NCBI GenBank assembly: GCA_020025595.1
Contig: JAHHRV010000003.1
Span: 129,160-193,159, forward strand
DNA: 64,000 bases
Source: Oscillospiraceae bacterium
GTDB taxonomy: Bacteria; Bacillota; Clostridia; Oscillospirales; Oscillospiraceae
Direction: 5' to 3'
Shown here: piece after piece, positions 41,823 to 51,759 of the stretch
Position numbering within the stretch: the first letter of the stretch is position 1
Layout: each line of letters begins with the position of its first letter
Notes under the pieces: model-generated
What the model was told of the DNA's origin: nothing
Database searches by the model: none
The model's input: only the letters and a program-made list of their open reading frames with translations
Made by a program: the position numbers and the translations under genes

Positions 41823-41851
41823 TTGACTTATATCCCGTAGTGATGTATAAT
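41823..41851 (+). promoter_or_regulatory. Promoter of the epimerase gene at 42014
   Basis: TTGACT (41823-41828), 17-base spacer, TATAAT (41846-41851), giving a leader of about 155 nt. Confidence 0.85.
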
Positions 41852-41863
41852 TTTTGCGAAGAA

Positions 41864-41898
41864 AATATGCTTTCTGCAAGCATATTCTCCCGTTTTTT
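41864..41898 (+). promoter_or_regulatory. Terminator-like hairpin in the epimerase leader
   Basis: Perfect 9-bp stem (41864-41872 with 41878-41886), five-base loop, then CTCCCG and TTTTTT. It sits only ~10 nt after the predicted start of transcription. Further inverted repeats follow (TCCGGA pair, 41940-41965). Possible attenuation; the six-base gap to the T run weakens the case for a true terminator. Confidence 0.4.
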
Positions 41899-42013
41899 AA
41901 CACAGATCCACAGGATCTATACAACTGTCACAACGACAGGTCCGGAACATTCTCCTGAATCCGGATCTCCATTACATCTGCAAAGACACGATTTAAGCAT
42001 TGGAGGTTTACAC

Positions 42014-43060
42014 ATGAATCAAATTCTGATGCAGGATTTTGCTGCTGTTGCCAACAGCAACCTGCCTTTTGAAGAATATCAAAATAAAACATTTCTGATT
42101 ACGGGTGCAACCGGGTTGGTTGGATCTTTGCTTGTCAAAACCCTGCTCTACTGCAACCAGGTTAAACACCTCAATCTGACCGTAGTAGCTGCTGTCAGAA
42201 ATCCCGATAAAGCAAAGCACATCTTCCAGGATTTTGCGGATGATGCGCTGAAGATCCAACAATGGGATCTGACCGAAGGCACTGTCGCCATCAATGAACC
42301 CGTTGATTTCATCATTCACACCGCTGCAATCACAAACTCCAAGCAGATGGTGACGGACCCCGTCGGCACAATTCAGACATCCGTCGTCGGCACCAGAAAT
42401 GTGCTGGAGTTGGCCCGCCAGAAGAAGGCATCCATGGTTTATGTCTCTTCCATGGAAATGTACGGAAACCCGAATCTTCCCCACAAGGTCACAGAAGAGG
42501 ATTTTGGATACATCGACCTGTCCAATGTCAGAAGCTGCTACCCGGAATCCAAAAGAATGTGCGAGTGCCTGTGCACCGCCTACTGCGAACAGTTCGGCGT
42601 GCGGGTCTGCACGGCTCGACTGGCACAGACTTTTGGCGCAGGCATTCTGCCCACCGAGAATCGGGTGTTCGCGCAGTTTGCACGCAGTGCAATGCACGGT
42701 GAAAACATCGTTCTGCACACCACCGGTCAAAGCGAAGGTAACTATGTTTATACTTCGGACGCCATGCGCGCGCTGCTGCTGTTGCTTGTAAGAGGAAAGA
42801 GCGGTCAGTCCTATAATGTTGTCAACGAAGAAAACCACATGACCATCGCCGACATGGCCCACATGGTAGCACAGAACTTTGGTCAGAACGCTACCCAGGT
42901 CGTCTTTGATATTCCCAAGGACAGCCTCAAGTACGGATATGCACCGGCCACAAAGATGCATTTAAGTGCTGAAAAAATCGCTGCACTGGGCTGGAAGGCA
43001 GAAATCGACCTGCCTGAATCCTACCGCAGAATCATCGAATACCTTAAGGATTTTGAGTAA
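42014..43060 (+). CDS. NAD-dependent epimerase/dehydratase (extended SDR)
   Basis: 348 aa; GGAGGT before the ATG at 42014. Rossmann motif GATGLVG (about 32-38), catalytic Ser in YVSSMEMYG, Tyr/Lys in SCYPESKRMCE. Likely acts on a nucleotide sugar; the product cannot be told. It faces the polysaccharide locus (43.2-59.4 kb) from the opposite strand and ends in a terminator shared with it, so it is probably a detached member of that pathway with its own leader-controlled promoter. Confidence 0.85.
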   Translation: MNQILMQDFAAVANSNLPFEEYQNKTFLITGATGLVGSLLVKTLLYCNQVKHLNLTVVAAVRNPDKAKHIFQDFADDALKIQQWDLTEGTVAINEPVDFIIHTAAITNSKQMVTDPVGTIQTSVVGTRNVLELARQKKASMVYVSSMEMYGNPNLPHKVTEEDFGYIDLSNVRSCYPESKRMCECLCTAYCEQFGVRVCTARLAQTFGAGILPTENRVFAQFARSAMHGENIVLHTTGQSEGNYVYTSDAMRALLLLLVRGKSGQSYNVVNEENHMTIADMAHMVAQNFGQNATQVVFDIPKDSLKYGYAPATKMHLSAEKIAALGWKAEIDLPESYRRIIEYLKDFE

Positions 43061-43145
43061 GAAAATCCCACACAGAAAATGTGTTTCATCGGCACCGGGC
43101 TCCAAAGGTGCGTGGGTGACGGGATTTTCCAATCCTATATATGCA

Positions 43146-43185
43146 AAAACGCAATCGCCAGATAATCCGGCGATTGCGTTTTTTT
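43146..43185 (+). terminator. Terminator of the epimerase gene
   Basis: Perfect 14-bp stem (43146-43159 with 43169-43182) and T run; A-rich on the other side, so it may also stop the capsule operon. Confidence 0.85.
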
Positions 43186-43223
43186 CGTAGATTGTTTGCA
43201 GCTGTTTTCGCTATGACAGCCAA

Positions 43224-44750
43224 TCATCTTCTGATGAGCATCTGTCTGATACGGTTCAGCAGAGATGTCATTTCTTTGCGTGCAAAGATAAATCCAATGC
43301 CCAGAGCAAGGAATCCATTGATCACAGCCAGCAATGCACCATACATCACAAAAGACAGGTAGCCGGTTACATGGTGGCTCAGCGGGAATTCCACCACACT
43401 GGTAATGACACTTGCAACAGCCAGAGGCAGTGCCAGATGCACCAGCTTCCGGGTTTTGTTCTTAAAGAACCAATGGTGAACATATCCCATTTCCATGATT
43501 GCCAGCAGCACAGCAACCAGCAGCAGCGATACCAGCATACCGTACACGCCCCACAGGAAACCGCCGATCGTCATGGAAACAATCAGGACGGCACAGGCAA
43601 TGATCTGGAAGTTCTTGCTGATTCTGAACTCGCCGGCCATATTGATCAGGTGTCCGGAAGGAATATGCAGCATTTCAACCGCAGTAATCATAACCATCAG
43701 AATTGCAATGGTCATATCATAATAATTTGCATCGGTAATGCCGTCGGTATACAGCCGAATGAACGGAAGGATCAAAACGCAGCAGGTAGACAGCAGCACA
43801 TAGATTGCAGAGAATGCCGCATACTCGTACTGGGCAAACACAGGCCACACATTTTCTCTGGGCTGCTCTTTCAGGAGCTGTCCAAGGCTCAGTCTGGGGG
43901 CATCAATTACGCCATGCATCAGGCTTTTCAGCATGGTAAAGATGTTGTTATACACCGCGTAGACGCTTGCCAGCAGGGTACCGCCGGAAGGCAGGATGGA
44001 CAGGAATACAATGGGTGCAGAGTTATAGATGACACTGGTGATCTTCTGTGCCATGACATCGCCGGTTCCCTTGATCAGCTCCTGGCGGGGCTGTACAGTT
44101 ACATCCAGATACGGTGTCTTCTTTTTGACATAGAAGGCGATCAGCAGGCTGTTGAGCAATGCGCACACCATGGTGTTTGCACGAACCATCCACATGGGGC
44201 CATGATTCAGGACCAGGATAATGTTGGCAAAATGGCCCAGACCCAGAGTGAAAATGGAAATAATATTTACGACATATTCCCTCTGCTGGGACTGAAGCAG
44301 CACCCGGTAAGTGGAAGCATAAAACAGGTTGAACGATGCAGGAACAACCGCCATGACAATAACCGTTGAAATAAAACCTGCGGGCAGATCACTGTTTGCC
44401 AGCAAACCGTATCCCACTGCTACTACGCTGCCGATTGCCAGAAACAGAATACCGATTTTCCGGAATTTCTGTTTTGTGGCAGACAGGATTCCATTAATCA
44501 GGTCATGGTCACCACTGGCAAGGGGGGCAAACAGCGCCACATTGGACGCCATGGTAAATCCGCCCTCCAGAATCAGCAGAACATTGACGATCTGGTTTGC
44601 GGTAGAGTTCAGGCCGTTAAAATCAGAACCATACTGTTCAATAACGAACCGGGTTACAACAATACCCATCAGGCCGTTGACCAATGTCATCATCAGTGCG
44701 GATATTGCGTTAAAAAGACTATACTTACTTTTGCTTTGTTTTAATGACAT
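43224..44750 (-). CDS. Polysaccharide flippase (Wzx/MATE-like)
   Basis: 508 aa with about 12-14 hydrophobic segments; AAAGGA before the ATG. The N-terminus (VNGLMGIVVTRFVIEQYGSDFNGL) fits the polysaccharide transporter group of the MOP superfamily, which flips undecaprenyl-linked repeat units across the membrane. Last gene of the locus; the Wzy-like polymerase gene precedes it. Confidence 0.85.
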   Translation of the reverse strand: MSLKQSKSKYSLFNAISALMMTLVNGLMGIVVTRFVIEQYGSDFNGLNSTANQIVNVLLILEGGFTMASNVALFAPLASGDHDLINGILSATKQKFRKIGILFLAIGSVVAVGYGLLANSDLPAGFISTVIVMAVVPASFNLFYASTYRVLLQSQQREYVVNIISIFTLGLGHFANIILVLNHGPMWMVRANTMVCALLNSLLIAFYVKKKTPYLDVTVQPRQELIKGTGDVMAQKITSVIYNSAPIVFLSILPSGGTLLASVYAVYNNIFTMLKSLMHGVIDAPRLSLGQLLKEQPRENVWPVFAQYEYAAFSAIYVLLSTCCVLILPFIRLYTDGITDANYYDMTIAILMVMITAVEMLHIPSGHLINMAGEFRISKNFQIIACAVLIVSMTIGGFLWGVYGMLVSLLLVAVLLAIMEMGYVHHWFFKNKTRKLVHLALPLAVASVITSVVEFPLSHHVTGYLSFVMYGALLAVINGFLALGIGFIFARKEMTSLLNRIRQMLIRR

Positions 44751-44789
44751 GCTCTGTATCCTTTAACTTTCTAAATAAACTTCCTGAAA

Positions 44790-46160
44790 TCAGGACTCAC
44801 TGCTTTTCGATTCCAGCTTCTGTCTGCATGCAGCCAGGCTCAGCACATACACAGGGCATACCAGAGGATGGAATACGATCGGCTGGATCAGTCCGATTCC
44901 CAAGTAAATCATCGTGGACAAAACCATGACAATTTTGTAAGGCCGCTTACTGCGCCCGCCGGATACAAAGAACTTTGCATCCGCAACAATTGCAAGAAAC
45001 AGCGCAATGATCATCACGCAGCCCACAATACCACAGCAGATAATTGTCTCTATAACGACATTGTGGGAGCTTTGCATAACACCGTATGTCTCGCTGATCT
45101 GATAATAATACAGCACATCTCCTGTGCCAAACCAGGGGTTCAATTTGACCTGATCCATTCCCATCTGGAACAGCTGGCTGCGCATCTGGTCGCTTCTTAC
45201 TGTCTGCTGCTGTGCCTCATGGCGTACTGCATCGTCCTCGGAATCCTCAGGCAGAAGCAGTTCATCGTCCAGGAAATCATCTTCAAAATCCTGCTCAGCA
45301 GGATTCTGGGAATCATCCTCCGGCTTTTCCTGGGCCCAGTTGAACAAACCAATATTGGTTTCTCGATAGATGGCATACCGAACCCGTCCCACATCTGCCA
45401 TCATCAGCACAATTACAAAAACACAGGCTATGCCCAGGGTGCTGACGATCCGCAGGAATCCCTTTTTGTTTTTGATATTGGCCAGAATCACCACCAGATC
45501 CGTAATCAGCGACAGCCAGAAGAACGCACGCGAACCTGCCGTGGCAATCGTGACTGCTCCGCCGAAAATCGTAAGGCCATAGAGAATCTTTTCCATTTTG
45601 CTGCAGTTTTTATTACAGAAATGCAGCATGATATAGGGCAGCTCAACCGCAATAACGCTCAGAAGCAGATTGATATTGATGGGCAGTCTAGCAACATATC
45701 TGGTGCCGAACAGACGATAAACTGCATTATAGATGATGACATACAGGGTAATTGCGCATATGTTGCAGGACAGCTCTTTCTCCGAAATGCGAATCGCCCC
45801 GGAACGAATCATCAGATATGCTGCAACAGAACCAAAGAAAACCACGCAATAATAAAAGCTCTCTTTGATTTCCATGCCATGCATCAGCCGGTATACGGAG
45901 ATCACTCCATAGTAGAGCGCAAAGACATAGTAGATCAAGTCTAAAATATCCGGCTTTTTCTTTTTTATGGACCTTAAATCGGTCACCAGTTTCCATACAA
46001 TGGCCGCGCAGAAAGGAACATATACAAAGAGCGTCATCACTCGGTTTGCCAAAATGGATATGTTCAGAACACGATTTACCCAAGTTGAGCTAAATGACAG
46101 CAATACTGTCACAAAAAAGAACACAAGGAAAAATTTATAATCTCTAATCAGTTTCTTCAC
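44790..46160 (-). CDS. O-antigen polymerase/ligase-like membrane protein (Wzy-like)
   Basis: 456 aa from a GTG at 46160 (GGGGGA upstream). About 11-12 hydrophobic segments with one large external loop. The Wzy_C/O-antigen ligase signature is suggested by NPWFGTGD and SSHNVVIETIICCGI. A very acidic stretch (about 280-310, EQDFEDDFLDDELLLPEDSE) sits in that loop and is unusual. Probably polymerises the repeat unit. Confidence 0.8.
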   Translation of the reverse strand: MKKLIRDYKFFLVFFFVTVLLSFSSTWVNRVLNISILANRVMTLFVYVPFCAAIVWKLVTDLRSIKKKKPDILDLIYYVFALYYGVISVYRLMHGMEIKESFYYCVVFFGSVAAYLMIRSGAIRISEKELSCNICAITLYVIIYNAVYRLFGTRYVARLPININLLLSVIAVELPYIMLHFCNKNCSKMEKILYGLTIFGGAVTIATAGSRAFFWLSLITDLVVILANIKNKKGFLRIVSTLGIACVFVIVLMMADVGRVRYAIYRETNIGLFNWAQEKPEDDSQNPAEQDFEDDFLDDELLLPEDSEDDAVRHEAQQQTVRSDQMRSQLFQMGMDQVKLNPWFGTGDVLYYYQISETYGVMQSSHNVVIETIICCGIVGCVMIIALFLAIVADAKFFVSGGRSKRPYKIVMVLSTMIYLGIGLIQPIVFHPLVCPVYVLSLAACRQKLESKSSES

Positions 46161-46235
46161 GAATTATATTCCCCCATTAACGAGTCCAAATGTATATGTT
46201 TCTGCGATCAATCCCAAAATCCGCACAAGAAAGCA

Positions 46236-47462
46236 TCAGAACATATGTGAAAACATATCCAATACACGCTTGCACATTGCCTCGGGGTTCTTTTCCGTGA
46301 GGATAAAGTGACGAGCCTTCCTGCCGATTTCCATTCGCTGCTCAAGCGGCAGCTCACATACTTCAACAATCTTATCACGCAATGCTGCATCGCTCTCGTC
46401 GGCAGCATACTGGATATAGTTTTCATATTCAGGCGGGTCACAGGGCAGCTTGTGGGCCACATAGGGCTTGCCGGATGCCAGCGAATCCATTGTCTTGCTT
46501 GCAAAGCTGTACTTTACAAAGGCCCGCTCGGAAGTACGCGGGCTGATCAAAACGGTCGCAAGGTTCTGTCTTCTGAAAACTTCCTGAGGTGTCACGAAGC
46601 CCAGAAATTCCACTCTCGGGTCCTTTGCTGCATATTCTTTGATCTTTTCCTCTGCATTGCCGCCGCCAGCCAGCCACAGGCGGTAGGACGGATCCTCAAT
46701 CAGAGAAAAAGCATTGAGCAGATGCCCAATACCGTACTCATCACGCAGCGCACCTGCATAGAAAATGATCTTTTCATCGCCCTCGGGTGCCGTCTGCTGA
46801 GCCTGGTTCATATAAGGCGGATCAATATAGCTGCACTCCAGCACGGTAGAAGGCTTGTCTTCCACGCCAAATGCTTCCGCCATATACTTGGTAGCAAAAA
46901 CAAAACAATCGAAGGACTTCACCATTTTATCAATGCTGTTTTCCACGATTTTCAGAAGTCTTTGCTTCAGATTGGGCTTATGCTGGGGTTTCAGGCCGTA
47001 TTTGCCATTCATATCGCCCGTAATCAGGCAGATCTTCACCTGATTGGGGTATTTTCTTTTCAGTCTGCACGCTGCCCGCATAGCCGGGAAATAGATATGG
47101 TGCACAATGACCATACATTCCTCGCCGTTCTGGGACTTCACCCAACGAGACAGCTTCTTATACAGGCCCTCTTCCTGGGTGATGTACTTAATGCCGATCA
47201 GATTGACATAGCCAATATGCCAGTCATCTGCGCCGGCTGTGTGGCTCCATTTTTCCGTTTTGAACACCAAATCCGGAAATTTGGGGTAATTCAGCGTATT
47301 GATAATATTAAACAGCTTAACGGGCTCTTCCAGATTGGCATCCAGGCCATGAATCACTGCCGAAGTAAACTTGTGCAGCGAAACACCGGAAAGCCGGCCC
47401 TTTGCACGCTCTGCCAGCTTTTTCTCCTCTGGCAGCAACAAGCTGCAATATGCGATTTTCAT
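46236..47462 (-). CDS. Glycosyltransferase (GT4-like)
   Basis: 408 aa. GT-B fold with a C-terminal nucleotide-binding half: IIFYAGALRDEYGIGHLLNAF, then EFLGFVTPQEVFRRQNLATVLISPR, where the usual EX7E region lies near ERAFVKYSFASKTMDSLASGKP. No membrane helix. Adds a sugar of the polysaccharide repeat; donor unknown. Confidence 0.85.
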   Translation of the reverse strand: MKIAYCSLLLPEEKKLAERAKGRLSGVSLHKFTSAVIHGLDANLEEPVKLFNIINTLNYPKFPDLVFKTEKWSHTAGADDWHIGYVNLIGIKYITQEEGLYKKLSRWVKSQNGEECMVIVHHIYFPAMRAACRLKRKYPNQVKICLITGDMNGKYGLKPQHKPNLKQRLLKIVENSIDKMVKSFDCFVFATKYMAEAFGVEDKPSTVLECSYIDPPYMNQAQQTAPEGDEKIIFYAGALRDEYGIGHLLNAFSLIEDPSYRLWLAGGGNAEEKIKEYAAKDPRVEFLGFVTPQEVFRRQNLATVLISPRTSERAFVKYSFASKTMDSLASGKPYVAHKLPCDPPEYENYIQYAADESDAALRDKIVEVCELPLEQRMEIGRKARHFILTEKNPEAMCKRVLDMFSHMF

Positions 47463-47570
47463 ATAACAGTATCCCTCACTATCTGCGACTGCTCATCAAA
47501 GAAACGGCAATCATTTTCTGACATATGGTCTTTTCACAGATCCGGAGCAGCTGCTCCGGATCTGCATATC

Positions 47571-48293
47571 TTAAAGACCGTAGATCTGGGCATTTTCCCG
47601 GGCTTCCAGAATCGCCCGCATAGCATAAAAATCATCCGGCGTGGTGATTTTGATATTCTCACTGGGGCCATCCACCAGATGCAGATCCTTGCCGTACCAC
47701 TGCATCAGGCAGCACGAATCGATAAAGTCCCTGCGGCCTTCCCGCAGAGCTTTCTCATGGGCAGACAAAATATCCTCGAGCCAGAAGCTCTGGGGCGCTT
47801 TGGCGATCCGGGAGTTTGCTCTGTCCGGCACATAGTCGATGCTTCCGTCCGGGCTGACCACCAGAATGGTTTCCTTTACCACAGCCGTGGTAATGGCAGA
47901 GCCGTATTCCTGCACGCAGCGGATATTGTCAGAGAGCAATTGCTCTGTAATGAGCGGACGCACGCCATCGTGAATCAAAACGATGCTGGGTTCGTCTCCT
48001 GCAATTTCCTTTGCGGCAAGCAGACCATGATAAATGGACTCCTGTCCGCTTGAACCGCCCGGAACGATTTTCTTCACCTTTTCAATACGGAATTTATAGA
48101 GCAGCTCCTGCAAATAGGGGATCCACTCCTCAACACACGCGATTACAATTCCATCAATCTCCGAATTACGCTCGAACAGGTCCAAGGTATGAATAATAAT
48201 GGGCTTATTGTATAGTTCCAGGAACTGCTTTGGGCGGTCCTTACTTCCCATACGCTTTCCGACACCGCCTGCAAAAATCACTGCAATATTCAA
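47571..48293 (-). CDS. IspD/TarI-type cytidylyltransferase
   Basis: 240 aa from a TTG at 48293 (GGGAGG eight bases upstream). IspD-fold: FAGGVGKRMGSKDRPKQFLEL with the GxGxR-like loop, VLIHDGVRPLI, RIAKAPQSFWLEDI and SENIKITTPDD. IspD makes CDP-methylerythritol; TarI makes CDP-ribitol. The adjacent CDP-polyol phosphotransferase gene (48329) favours a TarI-like role in surface polymer synthesis. The TarJ reductase usually beside TarI is missing, so the activated polyol is uncertain. Confidence 0.83.
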   Translation of the reverse strand: MNIAVIFAGGVGKRMGSKDRPKQFLELYNKPIIIHTLDLFERNSEIDGIVIACVEEWIPYLQELLYKFRIEKVKKIVPGGSSGQESIYHGLLAAKEIAGDEPSIVLIHDGVRPLITEQLLSDNIRCVQEYGSAITTAVVKETILVVSPDGSIDYVPDRANSRIAKAPQSFWLEDILSAHEKALREGRRDFIDSCCLMQWYGKDLHLVDGPSENIKITTPDDFYAMRAILEARENAQIYGL

Positions 48294-48328
48294 ATATAAT
48301 ACCTCCCTATTACTCCGGATAGGAAACT

Positions 48329-49510
48329 TTAATGTGTCTTACCGTAGACGATCTCGTAAATTCGCTGGCAAACCAACTCGGTTGCTTTGCCCGTTTCACA
48401 TCCGCCAAGGTCTGTATAATGCCGCTTACAGGCTGCCGCATAATCGCTCTCATCAAAGTTCAGAATGTTCTGTTCCAGCTCATCGTTATTGACCGACTGG
48501 GGGAACGGCCACTGCGCAACCGGGGTATAAACCTGTGTGGTTGCCACATAATGGTCCAGATCCACCGCAAACAGGAAGCTGGGACGGCCTGTGAGCATAA
48601 AATCCCACATGGAAGAGGAAAAATCATTGATCATGGCATCTGCAGCGCACAGCAGCTCCTGCATATCCTCATAATCCGTCAGATCCATCATGCCGTCCAC
48701 CTGCAGATCCTGGCGGTTGGTTACGCAGGGATGGTAACGGACTGCGAAGCGCCATTTGCCGCCGAAACGGGTTTCCATTGCCTTACATACCCGCTCTGCA
48801 TCGACACCGTAGGAAATACCCACGGAATCCTTAAAATAATTGTCCTGGATCTTTCTGTAGGTGGGCGCAAACAGGATCAGCTTTTCATCTTCCTTCAGGC
48901 CCAGCTTTGCACGAATGCGCTCTCTCAGCGCATCGTCCGTGTGGATCAGCATATCATTTCTGGGCATACCGATTTCCCAGAAAATCTCCTTGGGCACCAG
49001 CATCGCCTTGGAAACGACTTCCGTAAAGCGCTTGCAGGTGGACAGGAACACATTGGTCTGGTTGGCACGAAGCAGCAGGTCCTTGCGGAACAGCGTGGTG
49101 TTGTTATACATATCGACACCGCACTTTTTGTAAGCTCCGCCGCCATGCCAGGTGTTGATCACATAATTGCGCTTGGACAGCGGTACATAGGAAAATCCGC
49201 CGCTGTTTGTCAGCAGCACGGCCGAGGTCATTGCATTGTAGAAATACTCAGCAGAGTTCACCCGAACCACTTTCATGCCGCGCTTGCGCAGCTCGTCATA
49301 CTCCTCCGGCTGTTTCACCGCAATCACTAGTTCAAACTGGTTGGGATAGACACGGTCCAGATATTCCGCCACATATTTGGGGTTATCTGCGTATTTGCTG
49401 GACAGGTTATTGACCAGCATTACCCTGTTCTTTTTCAGAGGGGCCAGTCGCAACGGGAAGAGCATCGTGCGCATGGCAATTTTTTTTGCATATCGAATCA
49501 GTTCATCCAT
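48329..49510 (-). CDS. CDP-glycerol/ribitol phosphotransferase (TagF/TarF/TarL-like)
   Basis: 393 aa; GAAAGG before the ATG. Glyphos_transf domain: YVINTWHGGGAYKK, ILFAPTYRK, RYHPCV and INDFSSSMWDFMLTGRP, the conserved His and DxSS-type sites. Transfers glycerol- or ribitol-phosphate to a growing polymer. With the IspD/TarI-like neighbour it suggests a phosphopolyol substituent or backbone in the surface glycan. Confidence 0.88.
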   Translation of the reverse strand: MDELIRYAKKIAMRTMLFPLRLAPLKKNRVMLVNNLSSKYADNPKYVAEYLDRVYPNQFELVIAVKQPEEYDELRKRGMKVVRVNSAEYFYNAMTSAVLLTNSGGFSYVPLSKRNYVINTWHGGGAYKKCGVDMYNNTTLFRKDLLLRANQTNVFLSTCKRFTEVVSKAMLVPKEIFWEIGMPRNDMLIHTDDALRERIRAKLGLKEDEKLILFAPTYRKIQDNYFKDSVGISYGVDAERVCKAMETRFGGKWRFAVRYHPCVTNRQDLQVDGMMDLTDYEDMQELLCAADAMINDFSSSMWDFMLTGRPSFLFAVDLDHYVATTQVYTPVAQWPFPQSVNNDELEQNILNFDESDYAAACKRHYTDLGGCETGKATELVCQRIYEIVYGKTH

Positions 49511-50547
49511 ATTTTTGCCTTTCTATTCAATCGCTCAGCACACGGATTTTCCACAAACTTCTGTGATGCCCATGCAAAAATCAGGGTCAGCAATACGATT
49601 GCTGACAGCATCATCAAGCCACCACCCAAAGGATAAAGAGAAGTAAATCCGAAATTTACCGCAAGATTGATAAACACCATGTGGTACAGATAGAATCCAT
49701 AGGTAAAATCATGCCGCAAGCGCCATTTCCGCGCAAAACTGAATGCGAAAATGACCATTGCCAGAAGCAAAGTTGTAATCGTATTATAAAGAACACCGTC
49801 AAAGATGTGAGGCATATTCAAGGTAGTTTCCGCAATATACCACAGGATATATGCACAGAGAATTCCATATTTCCACTTGCTCAGGGCAGGAATGATCTGG
49901 TCGCGGTAGTACCAGCCTACCATACCCGCCACTAAGAAATACAGGTATGGCAGCACCGTCACAGAAATCAGCTTTGCAGCAATCGCAGGCATATAGCCTT
50001 CAAATCGATTACACGCAATACTCACCGCCGCCAGACCTGCGACAATCCCCAGTGCTGAGGAGAGCTTCTTTTTGGTAAACACCTTATGGAACAGCGGCGC
50101 CAGCAGGAAGAATTGGATCTGGACCGGAATCGTCCACAAAACTCCGTTCGGCGTTCCCGTACCATAGCCTCTAAGCCAGTCTCCGGTATAAAAATTCAGG
50201 CCAAGAAATTGCGTAACGGCATAAATCGCTCCCTCAATGAAAGTCGGTCTTGTCTGATAGACAATCACAATCAGGAGTGTATTTACCACAATGCATACCC
50301 AAAACCCCGGAAGAATTCTGACAGCCCGCCGAAAAAGCCACTCTTTGGCGGAATATTTACACATTGCCTTTGCAGCAAGAAATCCGCAAAGCACAAATAA
50401 GATGGGAACGCCTCTTACAAAACAAACCAGATCGTAAGGCAGATAACCTGCAGAAAAATGGGTAATCACATGGCTCAGAAAGACCTGTACTGTGGCAAGA
50501 ACACGAAACGCATCCAGTGCATTATCATTGTAATTTACCTGTCTCAT
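49498..50547 (-). CDS. Acyltransferase family 3 membrane protein
   Basis: 349 aa, about ten hydrophobic segments. Family-3 acyltransferase (OafA-like) features: NALDAFRVLATVQVFLSHV with the conserved Arg and His near the N-terminus, and FRRAVRILPGFW. It probably O-acetylates the polysaccharide. Overlaps the start of the phosphotransferase gene by 13 bases. Confidence 0.88.
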   Translation of the reverse strand: MRQVNYNDNALDAFRVLATVQVFLSHVITHFSAGYLPYDLVCFVRGVPILFVLCGFLAAKAMCKYSAKEWLFRRAVRILPGFWVCIVVNTLLIVIVYQTRPTFIEGAIYAVTQFLGLNFYTGDWLRGYGTGTPNGVLWTIPVQIQFFLLAPLFHKVFTKKKLSSALGIVAGLAAVSIACNRFEGYMPAIAAKLISVTVLPYLYFLVAGMVGWYYRDQIIPALSKWKYGILCAYILWYIAETTLNMPHIFDGVLYNTITTLLLAMVIFAFSFARKWRLRHDFTYGFYLYHMVFINLAVNFGFTSLYPLGGGLMMLSAIVLLTLIFAWASQKFVENPCAERLNRKAKIWMN

Positions 50548-50574
50548 TCCGGCATTCCAATCAGATAAAGTAAG

Positions 50575-51759
50575 TTAGAACTTTCTCCACACCATCTTAT
50601 CCACGACGCCTGTGTAGGACTGGATAATCTTAACAACCTTGGTGGAAACATTTTCCTCTACATAATCGGGAACCGGGATGCCGTGGAAGCCGTCCAGATT
50701 CATCTGCACAGCGGTATCCACTGCCTGAAGCAGAGACTTTTCGTCAATGCCGGCCAGCACAAAGCAGCCCTTGTCCAGAGCCTCAGGGCGCTCGGTAGAG
50801 GTGCGGATGCACACAGCAGGGAACGGATGACCGACGCTTGTAAAGAAGCTGGATTCCTCAGGCAGAGTGCCGGAGTCGGAAACGCAGCAGAATGCGTTCA
50901 TCTGCAGGCAGTTATAGTCGTGGAAGCCCAGAGGCTCGTTGCGGATCACCCGCTTGTCCAGGACAAAGCCGCTGGCCTCCAGACGGTTTCTGGAACGGGG
51001 ATGGCAGGAATACAGAATGGGCATATTGTACTTTTCTGCCATTGCATTGATGGCATTGAACAGGGACAGGAAGTTCTTCTCCGTGTCGATATTCTCTTCC
51101 CGGTGAGCGGAAAGCAGGATGTACTTGCCCTTTTCAAGGCCCAGACGCTGATGCACATCAGATGCCATGATGGCATCCAGATTCTGGTGCAGGACCTCTG
51201 CCATGGGAGAACCGGTGACATAGGTGCGTTCCTTGGGCAGGCCGCAGTCAGCCAGATACCGGCGTGCATGCTCGGAATAAGCCAGGTTCACATCGGAAAT
51301 GATGTCCACGATCCGGCGGTTGGTCTCTTCCGGCAGGCACTCATCCTTGCAGCGGTTGCCGGCTTCCATGTGGAAGATGGGAATGTGCAGGCGCTTTGCA
51401 GGGATTGCAGACAGGCAGGAATTGGTGTCGCCCAGGATCAGCAGAGCGTCCGGCTTGATCTGAGCCATCAGCTTGTAGGAGCAGTTGATGATGTTGCCCA
51501 CAGTTGCACCCAGGTCATCACCCACGGCATCCATATATACCTCGGGATCAGCCAGGTTCAGATCACGGAAAAATACGCCGTTCAGGTTATAGTCGTAGTT
51601 CTGGCCGGTATGTGCCAAAACCACATCAAAGTACTTGCGGCACTTATTGATGACGGCAGCCAGACGAATGATCTCGGGGCGGGTGCCTACAATGATCAGA
51701 AGCTTCAGCTTGCCGTTATTCTGAAAAGAAATATCGGAATAATCCAGTCGAATATTCAT
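50575..51759 (-). CDS. capG: UDP-GlcNAc 2-epimerase family, CapG/WbjD-like
   Basis: 394 aa. WecB-like GT-B fold: IIVGTRPEIIRLA, LILGDTNSCLS, HMEAGNRCKDECLPEETNRR, LLSAHREENID and VSDSGTLPEES. In CapE-CapF-CapG systems it inverts C2 of UDP-2-acetamido-2,6-dideoxy-L-talose to give UDP-N-acetyl-L-fucosamine. The two preceding genes supply the earlier steps. Its ATG shares one base with the capF stop (TAATG). Confidence 0.9.
   Translation of the reverse strand: MNIRLDYSDISFQNNGKLKLLIIVGTRPEIIRLAAVINKCRKYFDVVLAHTGQNYDYNLNGVFFRDLNLADPEVYMDAVGDDLGATVGNIINCSYKLMAQIKPDALLILGDTNSCLSAIPAKRLHIPIFHMEAGNRCKDECLPEETNRRIVDIISDVNLAYSEHARRYLADCGLPKERTYVTGSPMAEVLHQNLDAIMASDVHQRLGLEKGKYILLSAHREENIDTEKNFLSLFNAINAMAEKYNMPILYSCHPRSRNRLEASGFVLDKRVIRNEPLGFHDYNCLQMNAFCCVSDSGTLPEESSFFTSVGHPFPAVCIRTSTERPEALDKGCFVLAGIDEKSLLQAVDTAVQMNLDGFHGIPVPDYVEENVSTKVVKIIQSYTGVVDKMVWRKF

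Noticed and set aside
46308..48053. 581-codon plus-strand open frame
   Set aside because: Antisense to the glycosyltransferase and cytidylyltransferase genes, which have clear motifs and ribosome sites.
47571..48293. Calling the cytidylyltransferase IspD of the isoprenoid pathway
   Set aside because: Possible by fold, but the adjacent CDP-polyol phosphotransferase and the polysaccharide context favour a TarI-like role; left undecided in the gene symbol.
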